From positions 62,001-126,000 of the forward strand of contig JAENWA010000114.1 in assembly GCA_016650295.1 (NCBI GenBank): 64,000 nucleotides of DNA, read 5' to 3'. This document shows, in pieces, positions 9,817 through 19,302 of the stretch. This stretch comes from Desulfuromonadales bacterium (GTDB lineage Bacteria > Desulfobacterota > Desulfuromonadia > Geobacterales > Pseudopelobacteraceae). A program made the position numbers and the translations under genes. Positions within the stretch are counted from its first letter, which is position 1, and each line of letters starts with the position of its first letter. A model generated the notes under the pieces. The model made no database searches. It was not told the DNA's origin and was given only the letters and a program-made list of their open reading frames with translations.

Positions 9817-10743
9817 ATGAATGCCATTGAGATATCCGGATTATGCAAACAGTTTAAGGGAAAGAGAAGAACCTGCGTAGATGCTCTGAAAAACCTGGAT
9901 CTTCAGATTGAGGCCGGTGAGGTGTTCGGTTTTCTCGGCCCGAACGGCGCTGGGAAAAGTACGACTATCAAGCTTGTAATGGGGCTTCTGCGGCCGACTT
10001 CCGGCACTGCCATTATTATGGGTGTAGACTCAACCCTGGCTGAATCCCGTCGTAAGGTCGGTTTTTTGCCGGAAAATCCCGCCTTTTATGATTATCTGAG
10101 TGCTGAGGAGTATGTAGCTTTTGTCGGATCGCAATTCAAGATGGATACAGCTCTGCTCAAGCGCCGTTCCGATGAAGTAATAAAACAACTGGACCTGTGG
10201 GAAGCCCGTAAACGTCCGATGCGAAGCTACAGCAAAGGTATGATACAAAGGGTCGGTCTGGCGCAGGCCCTTGTTCATGACCCGGATGTGTATATTCTGG
10301 ATGAGCCGATGAGCGGGCTTGATCCTATTGGGCGGGCCCTGGTAAAGGACATCATCCTTGATCTGAAGAAGCGTGGCAAATGTGTCTTTTTCAGTACTCA
10401 TATCACCGATGATGTGGAGAAGGTATGTGACCGGGTAGGGGTGATCGTCAAAGGGAGTCTGGTGGCGATTGACAGAGTAGAAAATATACTGAGAAGTGGC
10501 TTGGAAGGGTATCTTGTCCATCTGCAACTGTCGGATGCAGATGCCGGTACTTTTGCAGGTCTCCAAGCCGTTCGCCGTACCGGTACCGTTTCTGAATTTT
10601 ATGTACCGAGCAGCGTATTTAATGCCTTTATGGGTGCTGTGAACACATCAGGTAAGGAAGTTGTTCTGGTCGAGACAAAACGTAGAGATCTGGAAGATTT
10701 CTTTCTTTCTTTGGTAACATCCTCTGCTCAGGAATCCCGATAG
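9817..10743 (+). CDS. ABC transporter ATP-binding protein
   Basis: A complete ABC ATPase of 308 residues: Walker A GPNGAGKST, Q-loop region near FLPENPAFYDY, signature YSKGMIQRVGLAQAL (SKGM in place of LSGGQ, common in ABC-2 export ATPases), Walker B VYILDEPMSGLD, and H-loop FFSTHITDD. A C-terminal extension of about 80 residues matches the tails of CcmA/NatA-like ATPases. It energises the permease encoded upstream. Spacing to neighbours is one to three bases, so the three genes and the following prenyltransferase are probably one operon. Substrate unknown. Confidence 0.92.
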   Translation: MNAIEISGLCKQFKGKRRTCVDALKNLDLQIEAGEVFGFLGPNGAGKSTTIKLVMGLLRPTSGTAIIMGVDSTLAESRRKVGFLPENPAFYDYLSAEEYVAFVGSQFKMDTALLKRRSDEVIKQLDLWEARKRPMRSYSKGMIQRVGLAQALVHDPDVYILDEPMSGLDPIGRALVKDIILDLKKRGKCVFFSTHITDDVEKVCDRVGVIVKGSLVAIDRVENILRSGLEGYLVHLQLSDADAGTFAGLQAVRRTGTVSEFYVPSSVFNAFMGAVNTSGKEVVLVETKRRDLEDFFLSLVTSSAQESR

Positions 10744-10746
10744 ACA

Positions 10747-11598
10747 ATGATAGTGAACACTTTTAGACTTTTGAGAATCCACCAGTGGTTGAAGAACCTG
10801 ATGCTGTTCTTCCCGCCTTTTCTAGGTGGGACTTTTTTTTCTGATTGTCTAGTTCCCCGGGCGCTGCTCCCTTTCATTGCATTTTGCACGGCCTCAAGTG
10901 CCACTTACATCCTTAACGACCTTTTTGACAAAGAGAATGACCGTCATCATCCTGAAAAGCGCACAAGACCAATCGCTTCCGGGGGCGTTTCTGCAGTCCC
11001 CGCACTATTGCTTGTTGCAGTGTTACTGGTTTGTAGCGTGTTGCTTGCATGGAATGTTTCCAGTATGTTCCTGCTCATGTTGGCAGTATATTTTGTTGTC
11101 TCATTAGCCTACAGTGTAAAGCTTAAAGAAATTGTCCTGGTGGATATCTTCTGTATATCGGCAGGATTTCTGCTGCGTCTGCAAGCAGGTGGTGTAGCCT
11201 TTAACGTTCCAATCTCCGAATGGCTGTTTTTAAGTGTATTCCTGCTTTCGGTCTTCTTGAGCACGGGCAAGAGGTTGGCTGAAAAACAACGCCTGGGAGA
11301 TGTGGAGCACCACCATCGCAAAGCGCTGCTGGCCTATCCGAAGGGATTTCTTGACGGCATCATGTACATGACCGGCAGCGCGGTGCTGGTAACCTACGCC
11401 ATGTACGTCATCTCGCGGCACTCGCCCTTGTTGCTCTACTCGGTACCGTTATGCTGTTTCGGGTTGTTGCGTTACATACTCCGGGTTCAGACCGGAAAGG
11501 GCGGAGATCCGACTGAATCGCTGACACAGGATGTACCGCTGCTGATTGTTGGTGTTGTGTGGGCATTTTTGGTGGGGTGGGGGATCTACGGGCGATGA
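10747..11598 (+). CDS. UbiA-family prenyltransferase, decaprenyl-phosphate phosphoribosyltransferase-like
   Basis: A 283-residue polytopic UbiA-superfamily enzyme. The first acidic motif is NDLFDKENDRHHPEK followed by RTRPIASG, the pattern of 5-phospho-alpha-D-ribosyl-1-diphosphate:polyprenyl-phosphate transferases (Rv3806c-type). The N-terminus RIHQWLKNLMLFFPPFL and the STGKRLAEK loop also match this subfamily rather than menaquinone or haem pathway members. The reaction would make a polyprenyl-phosphate ribose-5-phosphate at the membrane, a lipid-linked pentose donor. It lies three bases after the ABC ATPase and overlaps the next GT2 gene by four bases (ATGA). The subfamily call is from motif recognition. 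Confidence 0.8.
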   Translation: MIVNTFRLLRIHQWLKNLMLFFPPFLGGTFFSDCLVPRALLPFIAFCTASSATYILNDLFDKENDRHHPEKRTRPIASGGVSAVPALLLVAVLLVCSVLLAWNVSSMFLLMLAVYFVVSLAYSVKLKEIVLVDIFCISAGFLLRLQAGGVAFNVPISEWLFLSVFLLSVFLSTGKRLAEKQRLGDVEHHHRKALLAYPKGFLDGIMYMTGSAVLVTYAMYVISRHSPLLLYSVPLCCFGLLRYILRVQTGKGGDPTESLTQDVPLLIVGVVWAFLVGWGIYGR

Positions 11599-12497
11599 GA
11601 CAGCATGCACTGAAGTGGCTTTATAAACGATTTCCTTTCGATTTGAGGGGCGATTGTGGCGTCCCTCCCGCACAGGGAGGAATCAGAATTTCCTGTGTCA
11701 TTAATTTCTACGGCAGACTTGATCTCTTGGCTGGAATTCTGCATTCGTTATTGCAACAAAGTTTTGCCCCCAGTTTATTCGAAGTCGTTCTAGTAGAAGA
11801 CAGAAACGGGACCGATGCCGGTCGCCAGATGGCAGGCCAGTTCAGCGATCGCCTGCCAATTGTTTATCTGCCTCTTGATGACAATTTTGGAAAGATGGGG
11901 TACTCAAGGAATTTTGGCCTGAAGCATTCAAGAGGCGATATTGTTCTTTTTCTTGATGATGATACAGTTATTACGCAGGAGAATTTTCTGGAAACACTGG
12001 TATCTGTCTTCAATAACAATCCTGACTCGGAAGCAGTTGTTCCCCATGGACATGCCAGCTATTCTCTTCTAAAAGACAAGTATGATTTTCACGATCCGTA
12101 TTTCATGACCAGTCGCTGTACTGCCTATCGCCGATCAACCATGCAAGAGTTGGGAGGGTTCATGGATTATTTTGTCGGACAGGAAGATGTTGAATTCGTT
12201 ACTCGATTCACCATAGCCGGTAAGCATAGTTTGAATAGCGATGACCTGCATTATTTTCATCCGCCCTTGTTGGTACCGAACACCCGCAAACCAAGAGCTG
12301 TCGGATTCTCGTTTTACGGTCTAAACAAACGGTATTCCTGGCCAGTCTGGCTGATACTTCTTGGTAATTGTTCACGTCATGCTCCGTTGATATTGCTCCC
12401 AGCGCGCAGATGTAGGGAACAAGGGCGTTTCGGACTTGGTTTTATCTGCGGAATTTACGATGGTATATTCGGAAAACAAATGCAGAGGTATGGATGA
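11595..12497 (+). CDS. GT2 family glycosyltransferase
   Basis: A GT-A fold glycosyltransferase of about 300 residues. SCVINFYGRLDLLAGILHSL is the start of the nucleotide-binding fold, and DIVLFLDDDT contains the metal-binding DxD. GGFMDYFVGQEDVEF is the later ED motif of the acceptor side. The ORF track starts at GTG 11559, inside the previous gene; I choose ATG 11595 because it makes a four-base ATGA overlap with the prenyltransferase stop. No transmembrane helices are evident, so it probably acts at the cytoplasmic face of the membrane. Donor sugar cannot be told from sequence. Confidence 0.85.
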   Translation: MRQHALKWLYKRFPFDLRGDCGVPPAQGGIRISCVINFYGRLDLLAGILHSLLQQSFAPSLFEVVLVEDRNGTDAGRQMAGQFSDRLPIVYLPLDDNFGKMGYSRNFGLKHSRGDIVLFLDDDTVITQENFLETLVSVFNNNPDSEAVVPHGHASYSLLKDKYDFHDPYFMTSRCTAYRRSTMQELGGFMDYFVGQEDVEFVTRFTIAGKHSLNSDDLHYFHPPLLVPNTRKPRAVGFSFYGLNKRYSWPVWLILLGNCSRHAPLILLPARRCREQGRFGLGFICGIYDGIFGKQMQRYG

Positions 12498-13671
<1,174 letters not shown>

Positions 13672-13680
13672 CGAGTCGAT

Positions 13681-14850
13681 ATGAAAAGATTATCAATTCC
13701 ATATGGTCGACAATCCATATCAGATGAAGATATACAGGCTGTTGTAGAAGTTCTTCGCTCAGACTGGCTTACCCAAGGCCCGACAGTGGAGCTGTTTGAA
13801 CGGGCCATTGCCGAATACTGCGGTGCAGAATATGCCGTAGCTGTCTCCAGTGCAACATCTGCCCTGCATCTTGCTTGTCTTGCCGCCGGTCTTGGTCCCG
13901 GGGATATTTTCTGGACATCCCCCAATACATTTGTTGCCTCTGCAAATTGTGGTTTGTATTGTGGGGCAGATGTAGATTTTGTAGATATTGACTTTCATAC
14001 CTACAATCTTGACGTAGAGCAGCTTGAAGAAAAGCTCGTAGCCGCTGCATCTCTCGGCAGCCTGCCAAAACTAGTGATCCCGGTCCATTTCTCCGGGCAG
14101 TCCTGCGCTATGGAACGGATTCGAGAGTTGTCCGGAAAGTATGGATTCAGCGTGATCGAGGATGCCTCTCATGCCATCGGTGGCAGATATAAAGACCATA
14201 CTATTGGAAGTTGCTTCTTATCAGACATGGCAGTGTTCAGCTTTCATCCGGTGAAAATCATCACTACCGGCGAGGGGGGGATGGTACTGACCAATCGCAG
14301 AGAACTGTATGAAAAGCTGGTACGGCTCCGTAGCCACGGTATCACCCGCAACCCTGATCTGATGCAGGGGGAGAGCCACGGCCCCTGGTATTATCAGCAG
14401 ATCGAGCTTGGCTTCAACTATCGCATGACCGACATCCAGGCAGCTCTCGGCTTGAGCCAGATGCAGCGGCTTGACGAGTTTGTTGTACGGCGGCATGAAC
14501 TGGCGCAAAGATACAGTGATGCGTTTATTGATCTTCCTTTGACAACCCCATGGCAGAGCCCTGATTCCTATTCGGCATTTCATCTTTATGTAATACGCTT
14601 GCAACTTGACAAAATACGGATAACTCATAAGCAGTTTTTTGAATATCTGCTGGAGCGAGGTATCCTTGTAAACCTGCACTACATCCCGGTACACACACAA
14701 CCTTATTACGCCGACCTCGGTTTCCGGCAGGGGGATTTTCCCCAGTCTGAGCATTTTTATAAGGAGGCTGTAACTATCCCTCTTTATCCAGCCATGACCG
14801 AAGAACAGCAGGACCATGTCATTACTGTCATGCGTAAGGCGCTGCTGTGA
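13681..14850 (+). CDS. pseC: UDP-4-amino-4,6-dideoxy-N-acetyl-beta-L-altrosamine transaminase
   Basis: A 389-residue DegT/DnrJ/EryC1-family PLP aminotransferase. The PLP lysine is in FSFHPVKIITTGEGG, and the preceding IEDASHAIGG supplies the cofactor-contacting Asp. FNYRMTDIQAALGLSQ is the conserved substrate-side block. It aminates the 4-keto sugar made by PseB, with glutamate as donor. The start at 13681 gives the family N-terminus (IPYGRQSISDEDIQAV). It overlaps the next gene by four bases (GTGA). Assignment to PseC rather than a generic sugar aminotransferase is supported by the adjacent pseB, pseG and pseI. Confidence 0.93.
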   Translation: MKRLSIPYGRQSISDEDIQAVVEVLRSDWLTQGPTVELFERAIAEYCGAEYAVAVSSATSALHLACLAAGLGPGDIFWTSPNTFVASANCGLYCGADVDFVDIDFHTYNLDVEQLEEKLVAAASLGSLPKLVIPVHFSGQSCAMERIRELSGKYGFSVIEDASHAIGGRYKDHTIGSCFLSDMAVFSFHPVKIITTGEGGMVLTNRRELYEKLVRLRSHGITRNPDLMQGESHGPWYYQQIELGFNYRMTDIQAALGLSQMQRLDEFVVRRHELAQRYSDAFIDLPLTTPWQSPDSYSAFHLYVIRLQLDKIRITHKQFFEYLLERGILVNLHYIPVHTQPYYADLGFRQGDFPQSEHFYKEAVTIPLYPAMTEEQQDHVITVMRKALL

Positions 14851-15731
14851 AGCTGGGGCTTGGAACAGTACAGTTCGGGATGGGATACGGCATCTCAAAC
14901 CAGCAGGGACAAACCCCCGTTGATGAAGTTGCCAGAATCCTTTCCGTGGCACAGCGCAACAATATCCGGATAGTTGATACCGCTGCCTTGTATGGTACCA
15001 GTGAAGAGTCGCTGGGTATGGTGATGCCGGCAGGGCATACATTCAGGATCGTAACAAAGACTGTTCGATTCGATGCGCCCAGGCCCAGCATAACGTTGCA
15101 CGATGCGGAGCTGCTGGAAAGCAGCTTTGAACGCTCTTTGCAGAAATTAAAGAGTCCTACGCTTTATGGGTTATTGCTGCACAATGTTAAGGATCTTCTC
15201 GCCAGTGGCGGTAATCTGCTATATGAGCGGATGGTAACAGTTAAAAACAGGGGTTTGGTTTCAAAAATAGGTGTTTCAGTTTATGCTGCGGAGGAGATCG
15301 ACAGGGTTCTGGATGCATATGACATAGACCTGATCCAGCTGCCTGTTAATGTGCTTGATCAGCGGCTCATCACCGGTGGCCAGCTGAAAAAACTCAAGGC
15401 AGCCGGGGTGGAAATACATGCCAGGTCACCATTACTCCAGGGCTTGCTGCTGATGGAACCGGAAACGCTGTCCCCTTTTTTTGATTCGGTGAAAGCGCAT
15501 CTTAAGATGTACCGTGCATTTCTTTCAAAAAACGGCATTACTCCTGTGCAGGCAGCAGTTGGGTTTGCCGCTGCCGTTGAGGAGATTGATGCGGTTATCT
15601 GTGGTGTGAATAACCACCGGCAACTTGAGGAGCTGTGTGCTGCTCCTGCCTTGAACAACATGAATTTCCATCAATTTGCAATAAATGATGACACTATTCT
15701 TAATCCGTCCAAGTGGTTAACTAATCCATAA
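14847..15731 (+). CDS. Aldo/keto reductase-like protein in nonulosonate operon
   Basis: A 294-residue AKR-fold protein. LGLGTVQFGMGYGISN is the typical N-terminus of the AKR group seen in sugar clusters, IVDTAALYGTSEESLG carries the catalytic Asp and Tyr region (DTAxxYG), and LLHNVKDLL matches the H-containing strand. Family members use NAD(P)H to reduce or oxidise sugar carbonyls. It starts with GTG overlapping the pseC stop by four bases. It is not part of the classical six-step pseudaminic pathway, so it probably provides a modification of the sugar, perhaps together with the aminotransferase encoded next. Substrate unknown. Confidence 0.85.
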   Translation: MKLGLGTVQFGMGYGISNQQGQTPVDEVARILSVAQRNNIRIVDTAALYGTSEESLGMVMPAGHTFRIVTKTVRFDAPRPSITLHDAELLESSFERSLQKLKSPTLYGLLLHNVKDLLASGGNLLYERMVTVKNRGLVSKIGVSVYAAEEIDRVLDAYDIDLIQLPVNVLDQRLITGGQLKKLKAAGVEIHARSPLLQGLLLMEPETLSPFFDSVKAHLKMYRAFLSKNGITPVQAAVGFAAAVEEIDAVICGVNNHRQLEELCAAPALNNMNFHQFAINDDTILNPSKWLTNP

Positions 15732-15748
15732 GGAGCCATGATCCTACG

Positions 15749-17776
15749 ATGAAAACGGTTGCAATCGTTCAGGCCCGAATGGGCTCCACCCGTCTGCCCA
15801 ACAAGGTCATGCGCACCATCAATGGAATTCCCCTGATTGAGCTGCTGCTTAAAAGGCTCGCAGGTGCAAAACGCATTGACAGAATAGTACTGGCAACGTC
15901 GGATGATCCTCTTAACAAGCCATTGGTTGACCACGTACAAACTCTCGGCTATGACGTCTTCCAGGGAAGCGAAACTGATGTGCTTGACCGCTACTATCAG
16001 GCTGCCAGTCCGTATCACCCCGATACGGTGGTACGTATTACCGGTGACTGCCCTTTGATTGATCCGCAGGTTGTTGATCGGGCGATTGTCGAGTATGAAG
16101 CGCAGGGAGCGGATTATCTGAGCAACACCGCACCTCCGACTTATCCGGATGGCCTGGATACGGAGGTGTTTTCCTATCATGCATTGCAACTAGCCGCTCA
16201 ACAGTCCGTTAACCCAGGCGATCGCGAGCATGTCACCCCGTTCATCAGAACTTCCGGTCAATTCAAAACCGGCAACTTCGCCCATGAAACCGACTACTCA
16301 GCGGAGCGCTGGACCGTAGATGAACTGGTTGATTTTGAGGTCATTTCATCTGTGTTCGGCCACTTTCACCCACGCACCGACTTTGGCTGGCTGGAAGTAA
16401 TGGCGCTTCGTCAGGCGCAACCGGCACTATTCCAGGCCAATCAACACCTGATTCGGAATGAAGGAGCAGTCATGGGTACCGGACAAAAGCTCTGGAAGCG
16501 CGCCAAACAGGTCATACCCGGCGGCAACATGCTGCTGTCCAAACGTGCGGAAATGTTCCTGCCGGACCAGTGGCCTGCCTATTTCAGCAAGGCAAAGGGG
16601 TGCAAGGTCTGGGATCTGGACGGCAAGGAATATATCGATATGTCCATCATGGGTATCGGCACAAATACCCTGGGATACGGCCATCCGGAAGTTGACGAAG
16701 CGGTGCGGAAGACTATCGATGCCGGCAATATGTCCACATTCAACTGCCCGGAAGAGGTGTATCTGGCTGAAAAGCTGATTGAGCTGCACCCCTGGGCAGA
16801 CATGGTTCGCCTGGCTCGTACGGGTGGTGAGGCCAATGCTATTGCCATCAGGATAGCCCGTGCAGCTACCGGCAAGGATAAGGTTGCCATCTGCGGGTAC
16901 CATGGCTGGCATGACTGGTATCTATCCGCCAATCTGGGTGATGATGAGAACCTGTCCGGCCACCTGCTTCCCGGTCTCGAACCGAAAGGTGTCCCCCAAA
17001 GTCTGCGTGGTACAGTATTTCCATTCAATTACAACGACTTTGCTCAGCTGGAAGCACTGGTGACTGTCAACGACATTGGAGTTATCAAGATGGAAGTGGC
17101 CCGCAATATGGGGCCGGAAGATAATTTTCTGCATAAAGTCCGTCAGCTTGCAACCGAACGCGGAATTGTGCTGATATTTGATGAATGCACCTCCGGTTTC
17201 CGGGAAACCTTTGGCGGGGTGCACAAAAAATACGGTGTTGAACCCGATATGGCCATGTTTGGCAAAGCCTTGGGCAACGGGTACGCCATAACCGCCACTC
17301 TTGGCCGCCGGGAAATCATGGAGGCCGCTCAATCCACCTTTATCAGCAGTACCTTCTGGACAGAACGGATCGGACCCACTGCGGCCCTGAAAACCCTGGA
17401 GGTGATGGAGAAGCTGCAGTCTTGGGAGACCATTACCCAGACAGGGAACCAGATTAGGCAACGCTGGCAGCAGCTTGCCGACAGGCACGGGATCAGCATT
17501 GCTCACTGGGGTTTGCCGGCTTTAGCCGGATTCACCATCAACAGCCCAAATGCGTTGGCGTATAAAACCTTGATCACCCAGGAGATGCTGTCGAAAGGGT
17601 ATCTCGCCGGAACCAGCGTATATGTGTGCACAGAGCACACCGCTGAAGTGGTGGACTGTTTCTTCAAAGAACTGGATCCTGTGTTTGCATGTATCAGGGA
17701 GTGTGAAGATGGAAGGGATGTCATGGGGTTACTGAAAGGACCGGTGTGTCACGCCGGGTTTAAACGGCTTAACTGA
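15749..17776 (+). CDS. Fusion of SpsF-type cytidylyltransferase and GSA-type class III aminotransferase
   Basis: Residues 1 to about 240 are a cytidylyltransferase of the SpsF group: IVQARMGSTRLPNKVM is the CTP-binding loop and VVRITGDCPLIDP the metal-binding region. After a short linker (about residue 245), residues 250-675 are a class III PLP aminotransferase like glutamate-1-semialdehyde aminomutase: GGNMLLSKRAEMFLP at the N-terminus, ICGYHGWHDWY, LIFDECTSGFR and DMAMFGKALGNGYAI with the PLP lysine. The frame is continuous. A separate pseF is absent from the window, so the first domain is the only candidate here for making the CMP-activated sugar. The second domain suggests an extra transamination. 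Both substrates are inferred. Confidence 0.9.
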   Translation: MKTVAIVQARMGSTRLPNKVMRTINGIPLIELLLKRLAGAKRIDRIVLATSDDPLNKPLVDHVQTLGYDVFQGSETDVLDRYYQAASPYHPDTVVRITGDCPLIDPQVVDRAIVEYEAQGADYLSNTAPPTYPDGLDTEVFSYHALQLAAQQSVNPGDREHVTPFIRTSGQFKTGNFAHETDYSAERWTVDELVDFEVISSVFGHFHPRTDFGWLEVMALRQAQPALFQANQHLIRNEGAVMGTGQKLWKRAKQVIPGGNMLLSKRAEMFLPDQWPAYFSKAKGCKVWDLDGKEYIDMSIMGIGTNTLGYGHPEVDEAVRKTIDAGNMSTFNCPEEVYLAEKLIELHPWADMVRLARTGGEANAIAIRIARAATGKDKVAICGYHGWHDWYLSANLGDDENLSGHLLPGLEPKGVPQSLRGTVFPFNYNDFAQLEALVTVNDIGVIKMEVARNMGPEDNFLHKVRQLATERGIVLIFDECTSGFRETFGGVHKKYGVEPDMAMFGKALGNGYAITATLGRREIMEAAQSTFISSTFWTERIGPTAALKTLEVMEKLQSWETITQTGNQIRQRWQQLADRHGISIAHWGLPALAGFTINSPNALAYKTLITQEMLSKGYLAGTSVYVCTEHTAEVVDCFFKELDPVFACIRECEDGRDVMGLLKGPVCHAGFKRLN

Positions 17777-19302
17777 TGTCGCATATTTCGGTCATCTTCC
17801 GTACAGACGCATCGTTGCAGATCGGCAGCGGACATGTCATACGCTGTCTCACCCTTGCCGATGAACTGCGGCAGCGTGGGGCGAAGGTCATGTTCATCTG
17901 TCGTGAACACCCTGGCAACCTGATCGGCCTGATTGAAGGGAAGGGGTATCAGGTGGCGCGTCTGCCGCATCCAGAGGCTGCATATGACGCCGCCGCAGAC
18001 GATGTCCGCCATGCTGCATGGCTGGGTGTTCCGTGGGCACAGGATGCCGCGGACACCAGTGCAGCGATGGGGAATATGCTCCCCCAGTGGCTGATCGTCG
18101 ACCACTATGCAATTGACTGTCGCTGGGAGGAAAAACTGCGATTGCTGGCCGGCAGGATCATGGTAATTGATGATCTGGCTGATCGCCCCCATGACTGTGA
18201 CCTGCTGCTGGACCAGAATCTGTATCAGGAAATGGGTAACCGCTACGAAATCCTTGTTCCCCCCGGCTGTCACAAGCTGCTTGGACCCGGGTATGCTCTG
18301 TTACGGCCTGAATTTGCCGCTGTCCGCACAAACCTTCGCCAGCGTGACGGGCAGGTACGGCGGGTGCTGGTTTTTTTTGGCGGCGTGGATGCGACCAACG
18401 AAACGGAAAAGGCCATCAAAGTCCTGACAGGGATTGTTGATCGGCAGTTTGCAGTTGATGTCGTGGTGGGTGGAGGGAACCTTTATAAAGAGCAGATTCA
18501 GAAATTATGTGCAGGCCTCCATGGTTTTCACTATCACTGCCAGGTTGAAAACATGGCGGCAATCATGGCGGCGGCGGATCTGGCCATCGGCGCCGGCGGT
18601 ACTGCTACCTGGGAGCGATGCGCTATGGGGCTCCCTTCGATCGTAACTGCCCTTGCTGATAACCAAAGGAAACTTGCCAGAGCGGGAGCAAGGAATGGTC
18701 TGCTTTTCTATCTTGGTGAAGCAGGATCTGATTCATTGGAGCACCTGTTACCTGTACTGATATCTTGCACAAGCGCACCGGAAACCATGCTGTATTATTC
18801 TGCCACCTGTCTCAAGACGGTTGATGCGCGGGGCGTCAACAGGGTGGCAAATCTGTTGTTCCCGCCGCAGATTGCGGTGCGGCGAGCGACCCTTGAGGAT
18901 TGCGATGCCGTTTATGAATGGCGAAATGCTGAAGAAACCAGGCGGTATATTTTTCATGCTGATACAATTCCGCTTGATACCCATCGGGAATGGTATCGTC
19001 GCACCCTTGAAAATGCGGACAGAATCCTGCTTATTGGTGAAATCGATAACAAACCGGTAGGTGTCCTGCGGTATGATCTGACACAGCACACAGCTCTCAT
19101 CTCGGTTTATCTGGTGCCTGGCTGTCAAGGACAGGGTGCCGGTGCACAGATCGTTCGTAGAGGATCCCAATGGCTTCGGGAACATTGCCCGCAAATAAGC
19201 GTTGTGAATGCTGAAATTTCCCCGGAAAACAGTGCCTCGTTACGTGCCTTTGAATCGGCCAGGTTTAAAGAACACCACCTGATTTTCCAGGAGGTTCTGT
19301 AA
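17776..19302 (+). CDS. pseG: Fusion of PseG (UDP-sugar hydrolase) and PseH-like GNAT N-acetyltransferase
   Basis: Residues 1 to about 360 are PseG: IFRTDASLQIGSGHVIRCL is the family signature around the catalytic His, and AIGAGGTATWERCAMGLPSI is the GT-B-like nucleotide site. It removes UDP from UDP-2,4-diacetamido-2,4,6-trideoxy-altrose. Residues about 370-508 form a GNAT acetyltransferase (RRATLEDCDAVYEWRNAE at the start; YLVPGCQGQGAGAQIVRRG is the acetyl-CoA loop), corresponding to PseH, which acetylates the 4-amino group. The gene starts one base into the previous stop and ends overlapping pseI by one base, a tightly coupled operon. The fusion orders the two activities opposite to the pathway order. 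Confidence 0.93.
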   Translation: MSHISVIFRTDASLQIGSGHVIRCLTLADELRQRGAKVMFICREHPGNLIGLIEGKGYQVARLPHPEAAYDAAADDVRHAAWLGVPWAQDAADTSAAMGNMLPQWLIVDHYAIDCRWEEKLRLLAGRIMVIDDLADRPHDCDLLLDQNLYQEMGNRYEILVPPGCHKLLGPGYALLRPEFAAVRTNLRQRDGQVRRVLVFFGGVDATNETEKAIKVLTGIVDRQFAVDVVVGGGNLYKEQIQKLCAGLHGFHYHCQVENMAAIMAAADLAIGAGGTATWERCAMGLPSIVTALADNQRKLARAGARNGLLFYLGEAGSDSLEHLLPVLISCTSAPETMLYYSATCLKTVDARGVNRVANLLFPPQIAVRRATLEDCDAVYEWRNAEETRRYIFHADTIPLDTHREWYRRTLENADRILLIGEIDNKPVGVLRYDLTQHTALISVYLVPGCQGQGAGAQIVRRGSQWLREHCPQISVVNAEISPENSASLRAFESARFKEHHLIFQEVL

